DNA from: Mycobacterium sp. 852002-50816_SCH5313054-b
GTDB taxonomy: Bacteria; Actinomycetota; Actinomycetes; Mycobacteriales; Mycobacteriaceae
Direction of reading: 5' to 3'
Assembly (NCBI RefSeq): GCF_001667185.1
Contig: NZ_LZIC01000067.1
Coordinates: 1 to 64,000, forward strand
DNA: 64,000 nucleotides
The notes under the pieces are model-generated. The model saw only the letters and a program-made list of their open reading frames with translations, did not search any database and was not told where the DNA came from. The first letter of the stretch is position 1. Every line of letters begins with the position of its first letter. This document shows positions 57,097 through 64,000 of the stretch, in pieces. The position numbers and the translations under genes are program-made.

Positions 57097-58335
57097 ATGA
57101 CGGCTGCGGCAGTGGATCTATCCGATTTCACCCTGTGGCACAACGGTTTTCCCGACGAGCTGTTCGCCGAGCTGCGGCAAACCCGGCCCCTTTTCCGCCA
57201 CGACCTGACGCCCGGGGTGGCAGAGACGGTGCAGCGCGACTTCTGGGTGGCCACCAAGCACCGGCACACGGTCCGGCTGCACCGTGACACCGATTCCTTC
57301 ACCGCCGTGGACGGCCCGCTCATCCAGCCGGTCGGGATGTTCTCGTCGTATCCGACGATCATCAACATGGACCCGCCGGGACTGAACAAGCGCCGCAAGC
57401 TGATCTCCGGCGCGTTCAACCCGCGCGCGGTGGGCAAGCTCGAGGACGGCATCCGGGCACGCGCCGCGGCGATGATCGACCGGCTGCTCGAACGCGGCGG
57501 CGGCGACTGGATCGATGACGTCGCCGACGCCCTGCCGATGACGGTCATCGGCGACATCATCGGCATACCGGAGGAGGACCGGCCGCGGATCTTCGATTCC
57601 CTGGACCGCATTCTGAAGGCCAATTCGCCCGGGGCGCGACTGAACCGGCAGGACTACACCGACCTCTACGCCACCATCTTCGGGTACGCGATGGAACTTA
57701 CCGCGGAGAAGCGGCGCAATCCGACCGACGACATCTGGAGCACGCTGGCGACGGCGGTGATCACCGGCGACGACGGCGAGGAGTTCAGTCTGCCCCCTAG
57801 CGAGTTGGAGTTCTTCTTCTTCGTGCTGACGTTCGCCGGCAGCGACACCACCAAGAATGCGCTGGCCATCGGGGTACAGGCGTTCGCGGAAAACCCGGAG
57901 CAGATCCAGCGATACCGCGAGCAGGAAGCACTGCGCCCGAGCGCCATCGAGGAGGTGTTGCGCTGGGCATCCCCGGTCGCCTACTGGACGCGCACCGCGA
58001 AGGTCGACGTCGAGATGGACGGCCAGCACATCGCGAAGGGCGAGCGGGTGGTCTCGATGCTGCGTTCGGCGAACCGCGACGAGGAGGTGTTCGAGTCTCC
58101 GTTCACCTTCGACATCGGACGGCAGCCCAACCCCCAGGTCGCGTTCGGGGGCGGCGGACCGCATCACTGCCTGGGCGCGATGCTGGCGCGCGCGGAGCTT
58201 CGCGCGGTGTTCGACGAACTGCTGCTGCGCTGCGACGACATCGCCCCCGGGCCGGCCACCGTGGCCTACCCGAACCTGCTCACCAACATGTCGATCTATG
58301 ACGAGATGGCGATTTCGCTGACCGAGCGACGCTAG
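57097..58335 (+). CDS. cytochrome P450
   Basis: A 412-residue soluble bacterial P450. The oxygen-activating helix is FAGSDTTKNA, the ExxR pair is in IEEVLRW, and the heme loop is FGGGGPHHCLGA with axial cysteine C358. ATG 57097 is preceded by a purine-rich site; a TTG two codons upstream is possible. It is divergent from the KshA-like oxygenase. The [3Fe-4S]-type ferredoxin gene ends 2 bases beyond its stop. Family members hydroxylate steroids, terpenes or fatty acids. Confidence 0.93.
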   Translation: MTAAAVDLSDFTLWHNGFPDELFAELRQTRPLFRHDLTPGVAETVQRDFWVATKHRHTVRLHRDTDSFTAVDGPLIQPVGMFSSYPTIINMDPPGLNKRRKLISGAFNPRAVGKLEDGIRARAAAMIDRLLERGGGDWIDDVADALPMTVIGDIIGIPEEDRPRIFDSLDRILKANSPGARLNRQDYTDLYATIFGYAMELTAEKRRNPTDDIWSTLATAVITGDDGEEFSLPPSELEFFFFVLTFAGSDTTKNALAIGVQAFAENPEQIQRYREQEALRPSAIEEVLRWASPVAYWTRTAKVDVEMDGQHIAKGERVVSMLRSANRDEEVFESPFTFDIGRQPNPQVAFGGGGPHHCLGAMLARAELRAVFDELLLRCDDIAPGPATVAYPNLLTNMSIYDEMAISLTERR

Positions 58336-58336
58336 C

Positions 58337-58528
58337 TCAGTCGATCAGCCGAAGCGCGGCCTTGGGGCACTGGTCCACCGCGGCGCGCACGTCGATCTCC
58401 AGCCGCGGCGGCACGGGGCCGTCCGCGATCTGCACCACGTCTTCGTCCCCCAGTTCGAATACCTCCGGGGCGAGCGATTCGCAGAAGCCGTTGGCCTCAC
58501 ACATGTTCTCGTCGACCGTCACGCGCAT
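58337..58528 (-). CDS. P450-type ferredoxin with three cysteines
   Basis: A 63-residue ferredoxin with C10-x5-C16 and C54-P, the spacing of actinobacterial [3Fe-4S] P450 redox partners. No fourth cysteine is present. It lies between the P450 and the CaiB gene on the strand of the latter. A 19-base gap from CaiB implies cotranscription with it, convergent with the P450. It probably delivers electrons to the P450; no ferredoxin reductase is nearby. Confidence 0.88.
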   Translation of the reverse strand: MRVTVDENMCEANGFCESLAPEVFELGDEDVVQIADGPVPPRLEIDVRAAVDQCPKAALRLID

Positions 58529-58547
58529 CGAACGCCCTCCTTAACCC

Positions 58548-60938
58548 TCACTTTTCGAGGCCCTTCGGACGGGTCCCGATCACTTTGCTGCTTGCCAGCT
58601 TCGCCAGGTCTTCGTCGGTCAGCCCGCACCGATCGCGCAGTATCTCCCCATTGTGCTCGCCCAGCCTCGGCGGCGGGCGGCGCAGCCACCTGTCCTGCCC
58701 GGCGAGCTTGGCGAACGGCGGGCACGGATAAAGGCCCGCACCGGTGCTCGCGTGGTCCAGGGTCTCGAGGAAGCCCCGGTCCCGCAGTTGGGGATTCTCG
58801 GTGACCAGCGACGGGGACACCGCGGGGGCGGCGGGAACGCCCGCCCCGGCCAGGCGCTCCACCGTCGAGTCGAGCGGCCGCCCGGCGAACCAGTCCCGCA
58901 ACCGGCGATCGACGTCGTCGGCTCGCTCGCACCGCCCGGCGACGGTGGCCAGGCCCTCGTCACACCAGGCGGGCCGGCCCATCACCTCGACCAGGGCCCG
59001 CCATTGCCGGTCGTCGCGCACGGTGACCGCGATCCAGTCGTCCTCGCCGGCGCACCGGTAGAGGTTCTGGATCGACTGGCCGTGACCGCGATTGCCGCGC
59101 CGGGCCAGCGTCACCCCGAACACCTCGGATTCGATCGCCTGGATCGCGGTGGCGTTGAGCACCGTTTCCAGCATCGGCAGCTCGAGCTGCTGGCCCGAAC
59201 CGGTGCGTTCGGCGAAGCTCAGCGCGGCCAGCACGGCGAAGGCGGCGTGCACGCCGGCCAGCGGGTCGCACGCCCCGCGCGGCGCAACCGGCGGGGCGTC
59301 CGGCAGCCCGGTCACCCAGGCCAGACCGGCGATCTGCTCCATGGTCGGGGCGAACCCGACCCGGTCACGCCACGGACCGTCCAGGCCGAACGCCGGCATC
59401 CGCGCGACCACCAGTTTCGGGTTGACCTCCAGCAGCACGTCGGCGGTGAGACCGAACTGGTCCATCACCCGCGGCGAGAAGTTCTCGATCACGAGGTCGG
59501 CGCCGGCCGCCAGCTTGAGGAACAGATCGCGTCCCTCGCCGGAGCCCAAATCCAGTGTGACGGCACGCTTGTTGGTGTTCATCGCGTGGAACACCCAGCC
59601 GTACTCCCACCAGTCGTCCACATCGGTGCGCATCCCACCCGAGTAGCGGATGCCGTCGGGCCGCTGTATCGACTCCACCTTGATGACGTCGGCGCCGAAC
59701 GCGGCCAGCAGGTGGGTCGCGGCGGGCCCGGCCCAGAACGCGGTCAGGTCGACGATGCGCACCCCCTTGAGCGGCAGCCCGCGCCGCGCCGGGTCGGGCC
59801 CGGATGCGCTTGCCTCCCAAGCCGCTTCGTCGTCGGCCTCACCGGCGGCGGGGGCGGCGCGCAGCGGCGCGGGGCCACACGCCGACATCAGCCACGGCGG
59901 CCGGGGTTGGTGAAAGCCGGCGGGGTTGCGGGCGAACACGTCTCGCTGCTTCACGTACTCGAGATCGCGGATCGTGGAGCCGTTGCCAAGCGCCGCGATC
60001 GGCAGCCGGAACAGCTGCCCGAGCTCGACGATCTCCGCGACGGTCCGCTCGGCCAGCCACGGGCCGATCTGTTCGCGGATCAAGTCGCGGTAGGCCCACC
60101 GGCCGATCTGGAAACGAAGCTGTTCGATCTCCTCGAGCTGCGGGCACTCGACCATCGCGCAGAAGTCGAGCCACTGCTGGCCGGTGACCATCGTGATCCC
60201 GACGTAGCCGTCCTTGGCCGGCTCGATGGACGGCACTTCGAGGGTGCGGCGGACCGGCGGAACGCGCAGCAGCTGCGAATGCAGCCATTCGCTGCTCTGC
60301 ATCGCGGTCATCGCCTCGAGCATGGACAGGTCCAGGTGCTCACCGGGCCCACCGCGCTCGACGCGGCGGCGCACGGCCAACGCGCCGAATGCCGCGTACA
60401 CGCCGCCCATGTACTCCCCCAAATCGCCGCCGATCGCGATCGGGGGCCCCGCGGGATCGCCGCGAAAGCCCGGCGAGCCGGCCCACGCTTGCAGGGTGAA
60501 CTCGCTGGCGGCGCGGTCGGCATACGGTCCGGTCCAACCGAAGTCGGAGATCGTGACGACGATCGCCCGCGGGGACTCGGCCAGCAGCCGCTGCGGATCG
60601 ATGCCCAGCGCCGCGGCCCGCGACCGGCCCGCGGTGACGACCACGACGTCGGCGCCGGCCAATTCGGCCCGGTACCGCTCGGAGTCGGCGGTGAGGGTCA
60701 GGCTGCGCTTGCCGGCGTTGAGATAGCCGAAGAACGGCGAGGTCTCACCGGCGGGCAGCGGCGAACAGGTGGCCGAATAGCGGCGCAGCCAATCCCCGTG
60801 CGGCGGCTCGATTTTGCGCACCTGCGCCCCGGCATCGACCAACAACTTCCCGCAGTAGCTTCCGGCTATCCGGTCGCTGATCTCGACGACACGCAGTTCG
60901 TCGAGCGGTGTCGGCCGGCTGCCGGGCTCGCGCCTCAC
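58548..60938 (-). CDS. double-domain CaiB/BaiF CoA-transferase
   Basis: A 796-residue protein made of two CaiB/BaiF (class III CoA-transferase) modules. The first begins LDELRVVEISDRIAGSYCGK and the second LKGVRIVDLTAFWAGPAATH near residue 390. The catalytic aspartate site appears changed in both: about E146 (ASEFTLQAWAG) in the first half, and alanine in VGFAPTMEQIAG of the second. GTG 60938 is chosen because the open frame upstream crosses an operator. Class III enzymes move CoA between acids, so it may supply CoA thioesters without ATP. Confidence 0.82.
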   Translation of the reverse strand: MRREPGSRPTPLDELRVVEISDRIAGSYCGKLLVDAGAQVRKIEPPHGDWLRRYSATCSPLPAGETSPFFGYLNAGKRSLTLTADSERYRAELAGADVVVVTAGRSRAAALGIDPQRLLAESPRAIVVTISDFGWTGPYADRAASEFTLQAWAGSPGFRGDPAGPPIAIGGDLGEYMGGVYAAFGALAVRRRVERGGPGEHLDLSMLEAMTAMQSSEWLHSQLLRVPPVRRTLEVPSIEPAKDGYVGITMVTGQQWLDFCAMVECPQLEEIEQLRFQIGRWAYRDLIREQIGPWLAERTVAEIVELGQLFRLPIAALGNGSTIRDLEYVKQRDVFARNPAGFHQPRPPWLMSACGPAPLRAAPAAGEADDEAAWEASASGPDPARRGLPLKGVRIVDLTAFWAGPAATHLLAAFGADVIKVESIQRPDGIRYSGGMRTDVDDWWEYGWVFHAMNTNKRAVTLDLGSGEGRDLFLKLAAGADLVIENFSPRVMDQFGLTADVLLEVNPKLVVARMPAFGLDGPWRDRVGFAPTMEQIAGLAWVTGLPDAPPVAPRGACDPLAGVHAAFAVLAALSFAERTGSGQQLELPMLETVLNATAIQAIESEVFGVTLARRGNRGHGQSIQNLYRCAGEDDWIAVTVRDDRQWRALVEVMGRPAWCDEGLATVAGRCERADDVDRRLRDWFAGRPLDSTVERLAGAGVPAAPAVSPSLVTENPQLRDRGFLETLDHASTGAGLYPCPPFAKLAGQDRWLRRPPPRLGEHNGEILRDRCGLTDEDLAKLASSKVIGTRPKGLEK

Positions 60939-60941
60939 CCG

Positions 60942-60970
60942 GCTATTTATACCATTACTGCTAAAATAGC
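60942..60970. promoter_or_regulatory. shared A+T-rich operator, site 3
   Basis: GCTATTT (60942-60948) and AAATAGC (60964-60970) form a perfect 7-base inverted repeat with a 15-base centre. It lies in the 59-base divergent gap between the CaiB gene and the GntR gene. Each half carries CTATTT as at the other three sites; its inner bases diverge. Confidence 0.5.
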
Positions 60971-60997
60971 TAAGCCAGACGAGCACGCGAGGATTGG

Positions 60998-61831
60998 ATG
61001 ACCGCCCTGGGAATTGGCCCCGACGCCCGGCGCCGACTATCCGCGCCGAGGATCGCCGAAATCGTAGCCGACGAGTTGCGCCGCCAGATCATCGACGGCG
61101 AACTCGCCGACGGAGATCTCCTGCCGCGCCAGGAGGTGCTGGTCGAACAGTTCAACGTCAGCCTGGTTTCCCTGCGCGAGGCGCTGCGGATCCTGGAAAC
61201 CGAGGGGCTCGTCTCGGTCCGGCGCGGCAACCGCGGCGGTGCCGTGGTGCACGCGCCCGCCAAGACTAGCGCGGCCTACATGCTCGGCCTGTTGCTGCAG
61301 AGCGAGTCCGTCGAGGTCGCCGACCTGGGCACGGCGTTGCGGGAACTCGAGCCGGCGTGCGCCGCCCTGGCGGCCCAGCGGCCCGACCGGGCGGACACGT
61401 TGGTGCCGGAGCTCAAGCAGGTCAACGACGCCATGGCCGAGCACCTCGAAGACGGTCGCCTCTTCACCGAAATCGGCCGCCAATTCCACGATCTCGTCGT
61501 TCGCGGCTGCGGTAACCACACCATCATCGCCGTCGTCGGCAGCCTGGAGACGCTGTGGACCAGCCACGAGCAGCAGTGGGCGGACGAGAGCGCCGCGCGG
61601 GGCACCTATCCCTCGTTGGCTCAGCGCCGCGCGGTACTTAACACGCACGTCAAGCTGACCGACACCATCGCGGAGGGTGACGTCGACCGCGCTCGCCGCA
61701 TGGCGGGTCGCCATCTCGCCGACACCCAGACCTACGTGCTGTCCGGCCGGCCCGACCTACGCATCTATGCGCTTTCGCCGCAGGCTCTTTCGCGTTCGGG
61801 ATCCCGCCCGCGGGACATCCGGCGCCCGTGA
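60998..61831 (+). CDS. GntR/FadR-type transcriptional regulator
   Basis: A 277-residue regulator. The winged helix-turn-helix spans about 15-80 (ELADGDLLPRQEVLVEQFNV and SLREALRILETEGLV). The C-terminal helical FCD domain (about 95-240) has metal-type ligands in GRQFHDLVVRGCGN and a late RRMAGRHL. The start has GAGGA upstream. It is divergent from the CaiB gene and coupled to the following SDR. As the only regulator in the 50-64 kb part it is the candidate controller of the CTATTT sites; that link is inference. Confidence 0.92.
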   Translation: MTALGIGPDARRRLSAPRIAEIVADELRRQIIDGELADGDLLPRQEVLVEQFNVSLVSLREALRILETEGLVSVRRGNRGGAVVHAPAKTSAAYMLGLLLQSESVEVADLGTALRELEPACAALAAQRPDRADTLVPELKQVNDAMAEHLEDGRLFTEIGRQFHDLVVRGCGNHTIIAVVGSLETLWTSHEQQWADESAARGTYPSLAQRRAVLNTHVKLTDTIAEGDVDRARRMAGRHLADTQTYVLSGRPDLRIYALSPQALSRSGSRPRDIRRP

Positions 61832-62556
61832 CGTTAATGCGAACCGCATTGGTCACCGGCGGCAGCGGTGGGATCGGCAAGGGATGCGGCCGCAAGCTGA
61901 GCGAGCTGGGTTACGACGTGGTGCTCGCGGCGCGGCGCGAAGCCCCGCTGCGCGCGGCCGCCGAGGAGATCGGCGCGCGCCACATCGTGGCCGACGCCTC
62001 CGATCCGGACGGATTCGCTTCCGCGATAAGCGCTTTGGAGCGACTCGACCTGGTCGTGCACGCGGCGGGCACGCTGGGCGGGACCTACGCGCGCAAGCAG
62101 ACTTTCGATCAGTGGCGGGCCATCCTCTCGGCCAACCTGGATTCGTGTTTCGTGGTGACCGCCGCGGCGCTGCCGCTGATGCGGGCGGGCTCGCGGTTCG
62201 TGTTCATCTCGTCGTCGGCGGCGCATGAGCCGATGATGGCGCGGACGGCCTACTCGGCGTCGAAGGCCGGCATGAACGCGTTCGCCCGCGCCCTGGCGCT
62301 CGAGGTCGACCGCGACGGTATCGCCGTGCACATCGTGACGCCCGGCCCGGTGGAAACCGAGATGCTGCAGGACGTTCCCTTCGAGATGTACGCGATCCAG
62401 GTATCCGATGTCGCCGAGGCGGTCGCCTGGCTCGACACGGTCGACCCCTCCGTCGACCTGCCGGAGATCCGGTTGTCCGCCGTGCAGCGGGGCCCGTACG
62501 CCCGGCCGCCGGTGGTGCCTACGGAAGCCCGGCGCCGGCGCCAGCCAACGCCTTGA
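61828..62556 (+). CDS. short-chain dehydrogenase/reductase
   Basis: Classical SDR of 242 residues. Cofactor loop TGGSGGIGKG, structural HAAGTLGG, catalytic serine in FISSSAAHEP and the Y-x3-K pair in AYSASKAGMNAF. It starts with GTG overlapping the GntR stop (an ATG three codons on is also possible). The substrate is unknown; it would oxidise an alcohol or reduce a keto group in the island pathway. Its 3' end overlaps the convergent LLM gene by 38 bases. Confidence 0.9.
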   Translation: MTLMRTALVTGGSGGIGKGCGRKLSELGYDVVLAARREAPLRAAAEEIGARHIVADASDPDGFASAISALERLDLVVHAAGTLGGTYARKQTFDQWRAILSANLDSCFVVTAAALPLMRAGSRFVFISSSAAHEPMMARTAYSASKAGMNAFARALALEVDRDGIAVHIVTPGPVETEMLQDVPFEMYAIQVSDVAEAVAWLDTVDPSVDLPEIRLSAVQRGPYARPPVVPTEARRRRQPTP

Positions 62557-63385
62557 TCACCGATTCCCCGAACTCGTGCAGCGAATCCGGGACGGCGAAA
62601 TCGGCGAACCACACGTAGAACCGCTCCACGCCCTGGGCGGCCAGGCCGGTGAAGTGCCCGATCAATTCGTCGGCATCCCCGCAGACCAGGCCCGACCCGA
62701 GGTTGCCGAACCGCCTCTTGCTCACCTCGCGCACCTTGTGCGGATCGCTTCCTGTCCGGACAAATCCCACCATCTGCTGGACCGAGACCCGGGCCGTGCC
62801 CGCGGCGGGGGCCAGCGTGGACAGCTTGTCCAGGTGGTTCGCCGGCACATTCCACCAATCCGCATACCTGCGAACAAGTTCCATCAGCCGGGGCCCGGTG
62901 CCGCCCAGGACCAGCGGTATGGGATGGCTTCTGCGCGGGGCCTGCGCGGCCTCGCCCTCGTCGTCACCCCAGTACTGCCTGATCAGCTCCAGGTGCCGCC
63001 CGAGCTGCTCGACCCGGGCCTTCGGATCCTGCTGGCCCACATCGAATCTGGTGAATTCGGCGGGCCAGGACCCCGCGCCGAGGCCGAGCTCGAACCTGCC
63101 CTCCGACGCGTCCGAGAGGGTGACGGCCTGCTTGGCGAGCACGGCGGGATGCCGGAAGGCGTCGCAGAGCACCAGGTGGCCGATCCGTAGCCGTTCGGTC
63201 TTGGCGGCCACCCAGGTGGCGATGCCCATTGCCTCCCAAATGTTTTCGTCGGCCAAACCCGGCGCCTCGAGGTGATCGATGAACGCCACCCCGGTAAAAC
63301 CGCTGGCCTCGGCATGGCGGGCCCGCTCGGCGATGTCGGCCACCGGCAACCGCACCTGCGGCAGGAACAAATACCACTCCACCAT
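62519..63385 (-). CDS. LLM-class F420/FMN-dependent oxidoreductase
   Basis: A 288-residue TIM-barrel oxidoreductase of the luciferase-like family. Landmarks are LPQVRLPVADIAERARHAE at the N-terminus, the DHLEAPGLADENIW loop, GRFELGLGAGSWPAEF and LGGTGPRLMELVRRYADWW. These suggest the F420-using actinobacterial branch. AGGTGG precedes the ATG. It is divergent from the acyl-CoA dehydrogenase gene across operator site 4. The substrate is unknown. Confidence 0.88.
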   Translation of the reverse strand: MVEWYLFLPQVRLPVADIAERARHAEASGFTGVAFIDHLEAPGLADENIWEAMGIATWVAAKTERLRIGHLVLCDAFRHPAVLAKQAVTLSDASEGRFELGLGAGSWPAEFTRFDVGQQDPKARVEQLGRHLELIRQYWGDDEGEAAQAPRRSHPIPLVLGGTGPRLMELVRRYADWWNVPANHLDKLSTLAPAAGTARVSVQQMVGFVRTGSDPHKVREVSKRRFGNLGSGLVCGDADELIGHFTGLAAQGVERFYVWFADFAVPDSLHEFGESVIKALAGAGAGLP

Positions 63386-63430
63386 GGGGCCACCTATGCT
63401 CGCGCCGATTGCAACAAAGCCGCTAGTTTA

Positions 63431-63449
63431 CTATTTTTATTATGTTAGG
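63431..63449. promoter_or_regulatory. shared A+T-rich operator, site 4
   Basis: CTATTTTTATTATGTTAGG in the 70-base divergent gap between the LLM gene and the acyl-CoA dehydrogenase gene. It agrees with site 2 at 15 of 19 positions. Confidence 0.6.
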
Positions 63450-63455
63450 GGTCTT

Positions 63456-64000
63456 ATGGATGTCGGTCTGACTTCGGAGCAGTTGTCGCTGCGCGACACC
63501 GTGCGCGGCATCCTGCGCACCGAGTGTCCCCCCGACGCCGCCCGCCAGGCCCTCACGGACCCCGAACGCTGGCGCGCCCCGTGGAAGACGGTCGTCGATT
63601 TGGGCTGGACCGAACTCGCCTCGCCCGACGGCGGCGACTACGGGCCCGTCGAGGCGGCGCTGGTTCTCGAGGAGTGCGGGGCCGCCCTCGCGCCGATCCC
63701 GTTGCTCAGCAGCGTCGGCCTGGCCGCGGGGGCCCTGCGGTCCAGCGGCCTGGACGCGGTGCTCGCCGAGATCGCCGGCGGCGTCGTCGCCGCGCTGGCC
63801 GTCCACACGAAAGGATCACGGCTGCCCGGCGCACCGATGACCTTGCGTGGCGGACGCCTGCGCGGACGGGCGGTCGCGGTTCCGAACCTAACCCGCGCCG
63901 AACTGGTCGTCACCCTGGCGCATGGCGACCACGGTGTGGTGGCCGCGGTCGCGCGCTGCGGCAGTGCCAGCGGAGTGACCGTGCTTGCGGTCGAGTCGAC
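63456..64000 (+). CDS. acyl-CoA dehydrogenase, N-terminal part, 3' end outside window
   Basis: The first 181 residues of an acyl-CoA dehydrogenase: a helical N-terminal domain (DVGLTSEQLSLRDTVRGILR) and the region VVDLGWTELASPDGGDYGPV typical of FadE proteins that act on larger, often steroid-type, acyl-CoAs as heterodimers. The catalytic half lies beyond the window. AGGGG precedes ATG 63456. Codon use is like its neighbours. The next gene may encode a partner FadE. Confidence 0.85.
   Translation, partial: MDVGLTSEQLSLRDTVRGILRTECPPDAARQALTDPERWRAPWKTVVDLGWTELASPDGGDYGPVEAALVLEECGAALAPIPLLSSVGLAAGALRSSGLDAVLAEIAGGVVAALAVHTKGSRLPGAPMTLRGGRLRGRAVAVPNLTRAELVVTLAHGDHGVVAAVARCGSASGVTVLAVES

Noticed and set aside
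62519..62556. The 38-base overlap of the SDR and LLM genes as a shifted start or stop error
   Set aside because: Both C-terminal ends are in frame with natural stops, and a convergent overlap of this size is common in compact actinobacterial gene pairs.

Overview
The window is about 68% G+C and carries a type I fatty acid synthase, two lipoyl/biotin acyl-CoA gene blocks, an MmpS/MmpL pair and mycobacterial FadD/FadE/EchA paralogues. Gene content and order match Mycobacterium: by memory of the M. tuberculosis map the backbone follows Rv2486, Rv2495c-Rv2511, Rv2518c and Rv2520c-Rv2525c. PE_PGRS, toxin-antitoxin and IS1081 genes found in that interval of M. tuberculosis are missing. A non-tuberculous Mycobacterium is the best reading; the species is not determined.

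Layout. 1-3800: a leftward fatty-acyl-AMP ligase with the start of a carrier domain (runs off the left edge), a small exported protein, an echA14-like crotonase and a DUF4189 secreted protein with an apparent frameshift in its signal peptide. 3.9-17.2 kb: the branched-chain keto-acid, leucine and itaconate block bkdCBA-citE-maoC-fadE19-accA1-accD1-scoBA-fadD35, with the divergent TetR gene bkaR and two matching palindromic operators. 17.2-25.4 kb: envelope and housekeeping genes (MmpS-like membrane protein, MFS transporter, mycolate reductase CmrA, HerA-like ATPase, oligoribonuclease, tRNA-His, L,D-transpeptidase LdtB, DMT transporter). 25.5-31.3 kb: an Eis-like acetyltransferase, then tRNA-Lys followed by an mmpS/mmpL islet that ends in a degenerate copy of the 3' half of the same tRNA, the signature of an old tRNA-targeted insertion. 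31.3-36.7 kb: DUF3556 protein, Rv2520c-like protein, bcp, DUF4239 protein, M20 peptidase, acpS. 36.8-46.0 kb: fas. 46.5-48.2 kb: Tat-exported DUF1906 protein and a MerR regulator.

48.2-64.0 kb is an accessory catabolic island. It holds two Rieske oxygenase alpha subunits, a P450, a three-cysteine ferredoxin, a CoA ligase, SnoaL/MaoC proteins, a double CaiB/BaiF CoA-transferase, an aldehyde dehydrogenase, an SDR, an LLM flavin/F420 oxidoreductase, an acyl-CoA dehydrogenase (cut by the right edge), a CrtC/AttH-like protein and a FadR-type GntR regulator. Four divergent intergenic regions in the island carry A+T-rich sites built on CTATTT, three of them closely matching, which suggests one regulon. 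A plausible logic is oxygenation, CoA activation or transfer, dehydrogenation, hydration and oxidation of an unknown alicyclic or terpenoid-like acid. The substrate cannot be read from the sequence.
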